Virus record (IMG/VR): IMGVR_UViG_3300030118_002680
Location: 1 to 59,276 of that record
DNA length: 59,276 nt
From: a virus
Direction: 5' to 3' (one strand)
Shown here: one piece after another, positions 5,926-12,896 of the stretch
Numbering within the stretch: the first letter of the stretch is position 1
How the letters are laid out: each line of letters opens with the position of its first letter
Translations under genes and position numbers: made by a program
The notes under the pieces: model-generated
Told to the model about the DNA's origin: nothing
What the model saw: the letters and a program-made list of their open reading frames with translations, nothing else
The model's database searches: none

Positions 5926-6297
5926 ATGGCGAAAACACACATAGGAACTTCGGTTCCAAAGGATAAGGAAATCAAGCATTATATATTTGATTGCCTTGGT
6001 ACAGCCGATGGATACGAAATCGGTTGGCTACACGAGAAAGATGACGACAATATCAGCGACCCTGATTCAGAATTATTCTATGATAAATATGGGATGATGG
6101 ACGTAGCGAGGGAGCTGATACTTGAAGGACATGACTTCACTAACTATTGGTTAGATGAGGAGGACATAGAAGAATGGGAAGCTGAGAGAGATAAGTGTGA
6201 GGAATGCGATGGTGAAGGGACAATCATATCCCCCACCTACGATGACCCTTACCATGAGGTGCCATGTCCTGAGTGTTCTTGTGGGCATGATATATAA
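5926..6297 (+). CDS. Hypothetical protein with DnaJ-like zinc finger (123 aa)
   Basis: I chose the ATG at 5926 (MAKTHIGTSVPKDKE) rather than one at 5866, because the latter overlaps the previous gene in another frame. The acidic protein ends with CEECDGEGT and then CPECSCG, a paired CxxCxGxG/CxxCxC pattern like the DnaJ cysteine-rich domain. It probably binds one zinc ion. With a chaperonin operon nearby, a chaperone-linked role is conceivable but unproven. A very long hairpin follows the gene. Confidence 0.7.
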   Translation: MAKTHIGTSVPKDKEIKHYIFDCLGTADGYEIGWLHEKDDDNISDPDSELFYDKYGMMDVARELILEGHDFTNYWLDEEDIEEWEAERDKCEECDGEGTIISPTYDDPYHEVPCPECSCGHDI

Positions 6298-6298
6298 A

Positions 6299-6351
6299 TA
6301 TATAATAACTCACACCCCCTTCATTTATGAAGGGTGTGAGTATTATATATA
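6299..6351 (+). other. Long near-perfect hairpin after the zinc-finger gene
   Basis: The left arm TATATAATAACTCACACCC continues CCTTCAT, and the right arm is ATGAAGGGTGTGAGT followed by ATTATATATA. Together they pair over about 24 bp with small bulges and a 2-nt loop. No T-tract follows. It could be an RNase III substrate, an attenuator or an mRNA 3'-end stabiliser. It lies just upstream of the third tRNA-like element. Confidence 0.7.
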
Positions 6352-6356
6352 AATAC

Positions 6357-6486
6357 AGAGCAGATGCTACCTTGGAGGTCGATGTGGTTTTGGAATCATA
6401 ATCCGTTTGACACAGCGTTAGTTAATCATCGATGACCTGTTCACAATCATAGATGTAAAACAGAGGTTCGAATCCTCGTCTGCTCT
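6357..6486 (+). ncRNA. Enlarged (130-nt) tRNA-like element
   Basis: AGAGCAGA (6357-6364) pairs perfectly with TCTGCTCT (6479-6486). GAGG and CCTC enclose the T-loop TTCGAAT (6463-6477). The 5' half resembles a tRNA: CTAC/GTGG as a D-stem, then a short stem presenting CAT (6397-6399) as a possible anticodon. About 55 extra nucleotides fill the variable region. Alternative internal pairings exist: AGGTC+GATG (6376-6384) with CATC and GACCT (6427-6438), and CTGTT (6437-6441) with AACAG (6459-6463). It ends 24 nt before the next ATG. It may be an insertion-bearing tRNA or a tRNA mimic; charging is doubtful. Confidence 0.6.
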
Positions 6487-6510
6487 CTAACTTAATTAAA
6501 CACTACGAAT

Positions 6511-7713
6511 ATGACTAAATTAGAAAAGTCGAACTATGACTATCTCAAGGAGGTACAATGGTTCAATCATGTAGAGTCAATGAAGATTGTCATGCATGAT
6601 AAGGAAACAGGTAGGACTACTAGCTTTACCTGTCACCTGAAAGAAGGTGAATCAGTTGCCGAAGCTCTGCTTAGAGAGAAGGTGACGAAAGACAGAGTTG
6701 ATGTGACGAAAGCAATCAATGACGGAGTACAGGAGTACATGCAATCATATATAGATAGAGAGTTGCTGAAGTACGACAAAGCTATTGCGATACACAACAT
6801 GTTGTGTGACCTGAAGGTCAAAGACAAGAGGACTTACTCGAGTGGTGAAACTTACGAAGGTAAGATAAGAAGTGGAGAACTAATCAACACTCTTCCCATG
6901 AACGATGAGCAGAAGATAGCTTATACCAATGACAAGTTTGTTGTGAAGTTCAATTGTCCATACGATTACGATTGGAGTAATGGTGGCAACAGAAGAGTGT
7001 GGGACAAGAAGAAATGTCTTGTTAGTTATATTCCTGCTTGTGACCTACACCTCACACTAGAGATTACCTCTCAAGCAGTCGAGCTTCCTGTTGGTGATGG
7101 CACCAAAAAGTTTCTGAAGCTCCCACTCTATGACTTGCAATATATATTAACCGAGACGGACAACAAGCCGTATCACCTGTGCCTACTCAACGCTTGTAAC
7201 AGGACTCGCAAGTGGTCGTCCAAGACACACAAGAATGAGTGGAACTACAAGTTCAGTAGCTATCGTGTAAACAAAGAGCAACGAGAAGTAAGCTTGAACA
7301 CATTTATTATCTACTGCCGTGAGAAATCCGAGGACAACAAGAGTATGTTTATTCAAGAGATGAAAGAGGATGTGAACGCAAGAGAAATGATGAATGAGTT
7401 ACGAGAAAAGTTTGGTGTTGATAATGTATCTCAATGCAACATGGGTAAATCAGATGTGAACTTTAACTATTGTTCTTATTGGGGTAGGTACGGCTCCAAG
7501 TGTGTGAAGATATCTTTGGAGGATGGTAGCTACATCCTGTATGACTTCAATGACCTGAAGAGATACAGAGACCTGAAGTTACTTGGATTATATGACAGCA
7601 CATATCAGAAAGAAAAAGTATCTGATGCGTACAAGAGAGTCATGACGACCAACAAGATAGATGCAGAGTTGGTGACGGACATGATGGAAGTATCATTCAA
7701 AAAAAATAAATAA
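6511..7713 (+). CDS. Hypothetical protein (400 aa)
   Basis: The largest unassigned early protein. It has a helical, charged N-terminal third (about 1-120), a beta-rich middle with several Cys and Trp (CPYDYDWSNGGNRRVW near 150), and a Lys-rich helical C-terminus. No catalytic motif recognised. Its own leader follows the 130-nt tRNA-like element. Its stop codon overlaps the next ATG (TAATG), indicating translational coupling. Confidence 0.8.
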   Translation: MTKLEKSNYDYLKEVQWFNHVESMKIVMHDKETGRTTSFTCHLKEGESVAEALLREKVTKDRVDVTKAINDGVQEYMQSYIDRELLKYDKAIAIHNMLCDLKVKDKRTYSSGETYEGKIRSGELINTLPMNDEQKIAYTNDKFVVKFNCPYDYDWSNGGNRRVWDKKKCLVSYIPACDLHLTLEITSQAVELPVGDGTKKFLKLPLYDLQYILTETDNKPYHLCLLNACNRTRKWSSKTHKNEWNYKFSSYRVNKEQREVSLNTFIIYCREKSEDNKSMFIQEMKEDVNAREMMNELREKFGVDNVSQCNMGKSDVNFNYCSYWGRYGSKCVKISLEDGSYILYDFNDLKRYRDLKLLGLYDSTYQKEKVSDAYKRVMTTNKIDAELVTDMMEVSFKKNK

Positions 7714-7865
7714 TGCTGAGAATAAAAAAGCTTAGAACAAAAGTGATTTGTGTGTTTGATGAGGATGAAGGGGGACAGATAGATGTCTATCGTCCCTCGG
7801 ACTCCGAATACCAAATCTATTTAGAAATATATAATAACAAAAATAAAATCAAATACTATGGGTAG
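7713..7865 (+). CDS. Small hypothetical protein (50 aa)
   Basis: ATG at 7713 overlaps the upstream stop codon, and the 50-aa frame ends inside the start of the next gene (ATGGGTAG). Basic start (MLRIKKLRTKVICVF), acidic middle, Tyr/Asn/Lys-rich tail. Coupling at both ends supports translation. No family recognised. Confidence 0.55.
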   Translation: MLRIKKLRTKVICVFDEDEGGQIDVYRPSDSEYQIYLEIYNNKNKIKYYG

Positions 7866-8244
7866 ATATTATTATGGGGACATCGAAGGTAAGTTTATGT
7901 TCGCTGTCCAACCAAGTGACGCAGGAGAAAGGTTCGGTGCATACGAGACACCACAAGAACCATCATCAATTGACTATGCTGTAAGCAGAGATTCATACGA
8001 TAAACTCTCCAAAGAATTAAAAGAGATAGAACTTTCAGGTGCTGTAGCTAGAGTCGAGCATATGTGGGAAGAGTTAGAGAAGGAAGGACAGCATGGGTAC
8101 AACATGGAGAAGGATTGTGCAAGATTCAATGTAACTCCAAATGACTTATCGGAGTATGCTGATTGGAGAATGGGTAAGCAGATGAAGGATTACTTTGATA
8201 AGAATCCTGAAGCTGAATCATTATGGTTTAACGCAGAGCTGTAG
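7858..8244 (+). CDS. Hypothetical protein (128 aa)
   Basis: The acidic protein starts MGRYYYGDIEGKFMFAVQ, a beta-hairpin-like segment. A long helical region containing Trp-Glu-Glu and Asp-rich stretches follows. No family recognised. A 50-aa gene follows after two bases. Confidence 0.7.
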   Translation: MGRYYYGDIEGKFMFAVQPSDAGERFGAYETPQEPSSIDYAVSRDSYDKLSKELKEIELSGAVARVEHMWEELEKEGQHGYNMEKDCARFNVTPNDLSEYADWRMGKQMKDYFDKNPEAESLWFNAEL

Positions 8245-8246
8245 CT

Positions 8247-8399
8247 ATGAGTGATACGAGTAGATACATGGACAATTGGTCACGCAAGGCGTGTGCCGAT
8301 GAGTTAAGAGAAGTAATAATGTTTGGTGAATCAGACCGAGAACTCCTGATTCGTGACATCACCGAAATAATAGATAAATATATAGATTACAGGTTATGA
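8247..8399 (+). CDS. Small hypothetical protein (50 aa)
   Basis: ATG at 8247, two bases after the previous stop; its TGA overlaps the next start (ATGA at 8396). The helical protein begins MSDTSRYMDNWSRKACADEL and contains IRDITEIIDKYID. It fills what would otherwise be a gap and is coupled on both sides. No family recognised. Confidence 0.6.
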   Translation: MSDTSRYMDNWSRKACADELREVIMFGESDRELLIRDITEIIDKYIDYRL

Positions 8400-8572
8400 G
8401 TAAAATTTATAAAGCAATTGACAAAAGCCACAAGTTTCAGCTAGTATTATATAATATACTTGAGGACATCGTGGATGAGGATGAGTGTGTTGACACTCTC
8501 CTCCAAGATTCATTGGTTGATATAGCTGATGCCATAGAATCAAACCGACATAGAAGGTCTATGTGGGGTTAA
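8396..8572 (+). CDS. Small hypothetical protein (58 aa)
   Basis: Starts in an ATGA overlap with the previous gene. An N-terminal MSKIYKAIDKSHKFQ is followed by an acidic helical stretch (EDIVDEDECVDTLLQ) and a basic end. No family recognised. Confidence 0.6.
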   Translation: MSKIYKAIDKSHKFQLVLYNILEDIVDEDECVDTLLQDSLVDIADAIESNRHRRSMWG

Positions 8573-8593
8573 CTAAAATTTAAATATAATATT

Positions 8594-8941
8594 ATGACAT
8601 TAAGTAAATTAGTATCCGTAATTAAGCATGCTCGAAATGAGAGCAAGGTGAAAGTAAAAATTCAGAACCGAAGTGTGTATCACAAGTTCGCAGAGGTAGA
8701 GATAGAGATTCCGAAAGATTGGAGAGATAAGGATGGAGTTAAAGATTATTATGATGGATACCTCCTCGATTATCTACATGACAATGAAGATTTGTATGCC
8801 GATAAAATGGATGAAGCAATCAGTAAAGCTGAGTACATCCATGGCAATGGCTCATATGATTATAGAGGAATGGATGATACTCTGTCTACAAGCGAGTGGA
8901 GATTTGAATGTGATGAAGAAGATGAAGGAGGACACCTGTAA
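8594..8941 (+). CDS. Hypothetical protein (115 aa)
   Basis: The first half alternates basic strands (KVKVKIQNRSVYHKFAEVE). The second half is strongly acidic (DEEDEGGHL at the end). The charge split is notable and could mimic DNA, but no family is recognised. The A/T-rich leader before it and a promoter-like gap after it suggest a transcript-unit end. Confidence 0.7.
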   Translation: MTLSKLVSVIKHARNESKVKVKIQNRSVYHKFAEVEIEIPKDWRDKDGVKDYYDGYLLDYLHDNEDLYADKMDEAISKAEYIHGNGSYDYRGMDDTLSTSEWRFECDEEDEGGHL

Positions 8942-8958
8942 TCTGTTGTTAATAAATA

Positions 8959-9002
8959 ATTACGAAATGATTAGGAATTGTCGATTTCTTTTCGTAATAT
9001 TG
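8959..9002 (+). promoter_or_regulatory. Degenerate early promoter with flanking inverted repeat
   Basis: TTAG (8971-8974), TGTCG (8979-8983) and TAATATTG (8995-9002) have the same spacing as the promoters at 2606 and 5383, but with imperfect -33 and -7 boxes. ATTACGAAA (8959-8967) and TTTCGTAAT (8990-8998) form a 9-bp inverted repeat across it, possibly an operator. The gene at 9025 starts 22 nt later. Confidence 0.5.
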
Positions 9003-9024
9003 TCGAACTTAAATTTAAAACACT

Positions 9025-9390
9025 ATGACAAAACTATTATCTTATGAAGGTGCAACCTTCAAAACATTAACCAACGATGAACACTATTTTGATGGTGGCA
9101 GTTGGAAAGTAGGAAACCTAAACAATGTATGCTACCAAGAATTAATTGACATCTTTGGACAACCCACATACCCAACGGAGAGTGGTGACTTCAAAGTACA
9201 AGTTGAATGGGCGATTGAAGTGAACGATGGTGACAAAGTTTATATCCTTAGAATTTATGATTGGAAAACTTATGACAGAGATTACACTTTGTCTCAGCTT
9301 AGAACTTGGAGTATAGGTGGTAACGATGAGGGTAATCCTTATCTGCTGAAGTCGTTTGTCCATGCACATCAATCAGTTGAACTTAATTAA
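9025..9390 (+). CDS. Hypothetical protein (121 aa)
   Basis: A compact alpha/beta protein with regular strands (KVQVEWAIEVNDGDKVYIL, YDWKTYDRDYTL) and a C-terminal helix. The pattern GxPTYPxESGDFKVQVEW is one I associate with small conserved phage proteins of unknown role. It follows a promoter-like sequence and heads a run of tightly overlapping genes. Confidence 0.75.
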   Translation: MTKLLSYEGATFKTLTNDEHYFDGGSWKVGNLNNVCYQELIDIFGQPTYPTESGDFKVQVEWAIEVNDGDKVYILRIYDWKTYDRDYTLSQLRTWSIGGNDEGNPYLLKSFVHAHQSVELN

Positions 9391-9397
9391 ATATATT

Positions 9398-9739
9398 ATG
9401 GCAAACGAAAACAAAACAATAGAAGAAGCTAAGAATGTATTAACTGAGTGTGGTTACGCAGTCACTTGCCTATGGCATATCCGTGATGTGAAAACTATGT
9501 ATCCTTATCTAAGTGATGACGAATGTCAGAAGGTATTGGAAGAAGTTCTTTCACATGAAGGTTTAACTGAAGAGCATTTCAATATCATGGACATCGTAGT
9601 CAACGACTTGTTCAGCGATGAGAAAACTGACACAGGACTTGACATTCCTTATCAAATGTATGAGGATGAAATAGTAAGGATGAAGATGGAAGGTAAACCC
9701 AAGGATGAGATACAAAAGAAACAGCAGGAGAATGGATAA
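9398..9739 (+). CDS. Hypothetical protein (113 aa)
   Basis: I chose the ATG at 9398 (MANENKTIEEAKNVLTEC), which has an A/T-rich leader, over an ATG at 9356 inside the previous gene. The protein is helical and acidic, with a C-terminal Lys/Gln-rich tail (KPKDEIQKKQQENG). Such small acidic helical proteins are common in Bacteroidota phage early regions. No function assigned. Confidence 0.75.
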   Translation: MANENKTIEEAKNVLTECGYAVTCLWHIRDVKTMYPYLSDDECQKVLEEVLSHEGLTEEHFNIMDIVVNDLFSDEKTDTGLDIPYQMYEDEIVRMKMEGKPKDEIQKKQQENG

Positions 9740-10037
9740 GAGATTGTATACCACAAAGGATAAGTTTAGTTGGTGGATTGTCACCGACAAAGCTGATAAG
9801 ATATTTGAATCAGGCAGTATTCCTTTATATGTTATATATGAAGACGAGTCTGAAAGTTTAATCGAGAGCATCGATGAGCTTCACGAAGCCATCAATCTTA
9901 ACCTACCCATAGCCATGGAGTTAGGTTATATAAAAGAAGAAAGACCATCTCTTTGGGATAAATGCGAGAGAGTATTGAAGAATGGTCATTGGTATGTGAA
10001 GCTATCAGATGTAGTAAAACAATTGAATCATGGCTAA
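9732..10037 (+). CDS. Hypothetical protein (101 aa)
   Basis: Start set at the ATG overlapping the previous stop (ATGGATAA, 9732); an upstream ATG at 9705 would add nine residues. Begins MDKRLYTTKDKFSWWIV. A mixed alpha/beta protein with an acidic middle. The stop overlaps the next gene's start. No family recognised. Confidence 0.7.
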   Translation: MDKRLYTTKDKFSWWIVTDKADKIFESGSIPLYVIYEDESESLIESIDELHEAINLNLPIAMELGYIKEERPSLWDKCERVLKNGHWYVKLSDVVKQLNHG

Positions 10038-10191
10038 AAAATTTATAACACATTGGACAATTAAAGTTAAGTGGAATGATGGGGAGGAAGAGTTTCTTGA
10101 GGATATACCTCAGTTCATAGCTACTCCTGTCGATGAGCATTTATCTGCAATAGAAATGTCTAGAGAAAATCATAGAAAGATATATGGCTAG
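10030..10191 (+). CDS. Small hypothetical protein (53 aa)
   Basis: ATG at 10030 overlaps the end of the previous gene, and the TAG at 10189 overlaps the next start. Begins MAKKFITHWTIKVKW, a beta hairpin, then an acidic turn and a helix ending ENHRKIYG. Coupled on both sides. No family recognised. Confidence 0.6.
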   Translation: MAKKFITHWTIKVKWNDGEEEFLEDIPQFIATPVDEHLSAIEMSRENHRKIYG

Positions 10192-10471
10192 TACTGAAGA
10201 ACTAATAAAACAAGTGGCAAGAGATGTAGTTCTCTTGTTGCTTGAAAAGAACAAAGCTTATGGTGACACAGCTAACAATCCTCCTCAGATTTTTAGTAAG
10301 CTGTCAGCACGAGAGGGAATACTTGCACGACTTGATGACAAGTTGAGCAGAGTAAAGAACAAAGGACTGAACGATAACACAGAGGATACCATTAGTGACA
10401 TCATTGGTTATCTTATCTTGTATAAAGTTCAAGTATTAAAAGAGGAGTTAATTAAAAAGAAAGACAAATGA
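10184..10471 (+). CDS. DUF1599/MazG-like all-alpha protein (95 aa)
   Basis: The pattern NKAYGDTANNPPQIFSKL, then ARLDDKLSRVKN and a C-terminal DTISDIIGYLILY helix, matches DUF1599-type proteins. These belong to the all-alpha NTP-pyrophosphohydrolase-like group linked to nucleotide modification. Acidic residues in the second and third helices (RLDDK, EDTISD) could bind magnesium. In phages such proteins are thought to act on the nucleotide pool. It directly precedes the DnaA-like gene, with a 4-nt overlap. Confidence 0.65.
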   Translation: MASTEELIKQVARDVVLLLLEKNKAYGDTANNPPQIFSKLSAREGILARLDDKLSRVKNKGLNDNTEDTISDIIGYLILYKVQVLKEELIKKKDK

Positions 10472-10761
10472 AGTTAAATATTTTCAATGACTATGTAACA
10501 GAGGTTGCAAACCTATATAACATAGAGGAAGAAAAGATATTTGAGAAGTCAAAGGAGAGAGGTATAGTTGACGCTAGACATTTACTTTACTATCTTTGCT
10601 ACTACAGACCTATGAAGCTTAAGTATATACAAGATTACATGGGTCAAAGAGGTTATGAGATTGGACACTCAAGTATCATTCATGGAATTCAATCTGTCCA
10701 TAAAGCTATGGCACAGGATGATGACTATCAAAAAGTTATTAATGAAATAAATGGTAAGTAA
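10468..10761 (+). CDS. DnaA domain-IV-like DNA-binding protein (97 aa)
   Basis: The protein consists almost entirely of a DnaA C-terminal helix-turn-helix. ARHLLYYLCYYRP (36-48) matches the helix preceding the HTH. MKLKYIQDYMGQRGYEIGHS leads into GHSSIIHGI (66-74), the equivalent of the DnaA signature RDHTTVIHA. There is no AAA+ ATPase domain. DnaA domain IV recognises DnaA boxes, so this protein may bind phage sites such as the 11-bp iterons at 2771 and 12953; that link is inference. A second protein of the same type is at 17779. Confidence 0.75.
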   Translation: MKLNIFNDYVTEVANLYNIEEEKIFEKSKERGIVDARHLLYYLCYYRPMKLKYIQDYMGQRGYEIGHSSIIHGIQSVHKAMAQDDDYQKVINEINGK

Positions 10762-11164
10762 GTTCAAAGCAATAACATTAAAAGATATATGGATGGAAGC
10801 CAAGCAAGACGAATATGCGTCAGGCTTAGACGGAAATACATACGAAGCACGCATGGTCTTCGGTATCAAGATTGTTTATGACCATGATACAGATGGTGTA
10901 ACCATTTGGAATACGTCAAGAGGTGGTGACTTCTACACAGAAGTGATTGACCTTGACCCATTCTTTGAAGGAGGGTGGAGGTATGGAGTATATCAAACTG
11001 CTTTAAATAATTATAGATTCAAACTAGATAAAGTTGAAGAAGCTATGAAGAAAGAAGTAAATGGTAAACGAAATCCAAAACAAATAAAATCGTTGAAGAA
11101 TTCGAGAGTAAGATTACTCAATAAATATAATTATATTAGTGATAAATTAAATGAAATAAAATAG
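10751..11164 (+). CDS. Hypothetical protein (137 aa)
   Basis: Overlaps the DnaA-like gene by 11 nt. The N-terminal half is beta-rich with several Asp and Trp (VYDHDTDGVTIWNTS). The C-terminal 60 residues are a basic helix (EEAMKKEVNGKRNPKQIK). No family recognised. It lies just before the recombination genes. Confidence 0.7.
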   Translation: MVSKFKAITLKDIWMEAKQDEYASGLDGNTYEARMVFGIKIVYDHDTDGVTIWNTSRGGDFYTEVIDLDPFFEGGWRYGVYQTALNNYRFKLDKVEEAMKKEVNGKRNPKQIKSLKNSRVRLLNKYNYISDKLNEIK

Positions 11165-11166
11165 AT

Positions 11167-11697
11167 ATGGCAAAATTAAAATCAGTAAACATCAAAGGGA
11201 AAGAGTATGTAGAAGTGAACGAGAGACTGCGTTACTTCAGAAGCACATACCCAAATTATTCTTTAACATCAGAAGTGTTAGAGAAGACAGACAAATCAAT
11301 CCTAATCCTCGCATCTATTATAAATGAAGATGGTAGAGTCATAGCAAATGGTATGGCAGAGGAAGAGAAAGGGAGTACCTTCATTAACAAAACATCATAT
11401 GTAGAGAACTGCGAAACATCAGCTTGGGGTAGGGCGTTAGCCAACTTCGGTATCGGACTTGATACTTCAGTTGCTTCGGCTGATGAAGTGCAGAACGCTA
11501 TAGCAAATCAAGAACCAAAGGGAGTATTGATGGACTTGAATGATGAGAAGATGGAAGATGTTCTTAAGTATGTGGTAGCCAACAAGAGCAAAGGTCTTGA
11601 GTGGATAGTTAAAAACATAAGTAAGAAATATAATGTAACTTCCAAGGTAAAGAACACTATAAAAAAGACGCTACAAAATGGAGACAAAGGTAACTAA
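11167..11697 (+). CDS. Putative single-strand annealing (Sak/Rad52-like) recombination protein
   Basis: The 176-aa protein carries a motif common in phage annealing-type proteins: YVEVNERLRYFRSTYP (14-29), then INKTSYVENCETSAWGRAL (73-91) with the ETSAxGRAL helix. A second domain of about 60 residues is helical and basic. Such proteins coat and anneal ssDNA in two-component phage recombination systems. The next gene is a RecE-like exonuclease that overlaps it by 20 nt, and an SSB-like gene follows, which supports the call. Fold assignment is by motif only. Confidence 0.65.
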   Translation: MAKLKSVNIKGKEYVEVNERLRYFRSTYPNYSLTSEVLEKTDKSILILASIINEDGRVIANGMAEEEKGSTFINKTSYVENCETSAWGRALANFGIGLDTSVASADEVQNAIANQEPKGVLMDLNDEKMEDVLKYVVANKSKGLEWIVKNISKKYNVTSKVKNTIKKTLQNGDKGN

Positions 11698-12436
11698 GAA
11701 AGTAATTAGCTTACTTAAATCTGACACCGAGTATTACACAGGGATTGGAAAACAATTCTTATCCAATTCTGATATCGGAACTTTACTTAAAAACCCACAG
11801 CAGTTTGGTATACCTCAGCCTGATAATAAAAACTTTATCATGGGTAGGTACTTTCATTGCAAGATGTTAGAACCTGAGAAGCTAGGGGATTATTTAATAG
11901 CTCAGGTGAGTAGCAGAAACACAAAAGCATACAAGGAATTTTGTGCAGAGCATTTGATTCCTTATGCTATGCTTCAGCCTGAAAAAGAAATGGTAGATGG
12001 ATGGTGTGAAACTATGCTAGGGAACATGGAGTTCTATGATTTGATTCAGGATGGTTCAAACAAATATGAAGTGCCTAGTGTAAAGAACATAGGTGAGTAC
12101 GAAGGTGGAGCTTTATGGAAAGGTAAGGCAGACATTGTACATAAAGATTATGTGATTGACCTGAAGACAAGTGGGGACATCACCAAGTTTAAGAACAGCG
12201 TTTATAATTACAATTATGATTCACAAGGTTATATATATCGTGAACTCTTTGGTAAGCCTATACTCTTTCTTGTTATCGACAAGTCGACACATGTATTGGG
12301 TATGTATGAATTATCTGAAGAGACTTACGAAAGAGGTAAGTACAAAGTGGAACAAGCTCTTGAAGTTTATAAGACTTTCTTTGGAGAGAATAGAACAAAA
12401 GATATTGAGCTACACTATCTTAAGGGTACCATATAA
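11678..12436 (+). CDS. RecE/YqaJ-like PD-(D/E)XK exonuclease
   Basis: The 252-aa protein has the signatures of phage recombination exonucleases: MGRYFHCKMLEP (55-66), GKAD (149-152) and VIDLKTS (159-165). D152, D161 and K163 are likely metal-binding and catalytic residues. A conserved downstream YDSQGYIYR (180-188) helix carries the Gln. Partnered with the upstream annealing-like protein, it would resect double-strand ends so the partner can anneal the ssDNA, aiding replication or repair. The C-terminal segment KDIELHYLKGTI is followed by the SSB-like gene after about 150 nt. Confidence 0.8.
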   Translation: METKVTKKVISLLKSDTEYYTGIGKQFLSNSDIGTLLKNPQQFGIPQPDNKNFIMGRYFHCKMLEPEKLGDYLIAQVSSRNTKAYKEFCAEHLIPYAMLQPEKEMVDGWCETMLGNMEFYDLIQDGSNKYEVPSVKNIGEYEGGALWKGKADIVHKDYVIDLKTSGDITKFKNSVYNYNYDSQGYIYRELFGKPILFLVIDKSTHVLGMYELSEETYERGKYKVEQALEVYKTFFGENRTKDIELHYLKGTI

Positions 12437-12677
12437 ATGGGTAGCCAATAAGATAAATAAGAAACAGACACATTGGATTATTCAAGTTCCATTAGAATTC
12501 AATGATGTCGATGACTACAACGAGTTTGTAGTAGCAACAAACAAATTAATGGAACGTAATATTAATATTAAAAATTATAGATTATGGCACAGACTGAAGA
12601 AAAAATCTTTGCTGACGGATTCTCGTTCAAGAAGAGAGAGAATGCACCTGACTTCGTTGTCGGAAGAATTAGCGTGA
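12405..12677 (+). CDS. Possible small protein without an ATG (uncertain)
   Basis: Between the exonuclease and the SSB-like gene, one frame encodes a protein-like segment (KKQTHWIIQVPLEFNDVDDY). It has no ATG upstream that avoids the exonuclease frame; a TTG at 12405 is the nearest candidate. The 3' part overlaps the SSB-like gene and looks non-coding. It may be a real small gene with a rare start, a frameshifted extension, or a gene remnant. Confidence 0.3.
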   Translation: MSYTILRVPYKWVANKINKKQTHWIIQVPLEFNDVDDYNEFVVATNKLMERNINIKNYRLWHRLKKKSLLTDSRSRRERMHLTSLSEELA

Positions 12678-12838
12678 AAGTAGATGACGCAATATCTTTT
12701 CTGAAAAAACATCAGAAAGGTGGATGGGTAAACCTAAATTGCAATCAGGCTAAGAGTGGTAACTACTACTTAGAGTTAGATACTTTCGTACCTAAAACTA
12801 CTGAAGTAAAAGAAGAGAAGGCTGACCTTCCATTCTAA
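12584..12838 (+). CDS. SSB-like ssDNA-binding protein (84 aa)
   Basis: A short beta-rich protein (DGFSFKKRENAPDFVVGRIS, GGWVNLNCNQAKSGNYYLEL) with a linker rich in Glu/Lys and an acidic-hydrophobic C-terminus ending ADLPF. That tip resembles the SSB tip (DDIPF), which recruits partner proteins. The phage form is much smaller than bacterial SSB. It lies in the recombination cluster and ends its transcript at a strong terminator (12847). The SSB call rests on the tip, the fold pattern and the context. Confidence 0.65.
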   Translation: MAQTEEKIFADGFSFKKRENAPDFVVGRISVKVDDAISFLKKHQKGGWVNLNCNQAKSGNYYLELDTFVPKTTEVKEEKADLPF

Positions 12839-12846
12839 ATAAAATA

Positions 12847-12875
12847 GGGAGGGGTTTTTTCCTCTCCCTTTTTTT
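12847..12875 (+). terminator. Rho-independent terminator after the SSB-like gene
   Basis: GGGAGGGG (12847-12854), a T6 loop and CCTCTCCC (12861-12868) form an 8-bp stem with one G-T pair, followed by seven T residues. It ends the recombination-gene transcript, so the primase-helicase needs its own promoter. Confidence 0.9.
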
Positions 12876-12896
12876 ACTTACTTTTATTTTATTCTT

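Noticed and set aside
5435-6486. Functional tRNA genes for Ser and Met
   Set aside because: Neither element has a complete normal cloverleaf: one lacks a D-arm, the other has a large insertion. I report them as tRNA-like instead.
9705-9731. Upstream ATG for the 101-aa gene
   Set aside because: The ATG at 9732 overlaps the previous stop as at neighbouring genes, so it was preferred.
12171-12404. The 5' part of a 168-aa ORF overlapping the exonuclease gene
   Set aside because: It lies wholly inside the well-supported exonuclease frame and looks like a shadow; only its 3' part looks protein-like.
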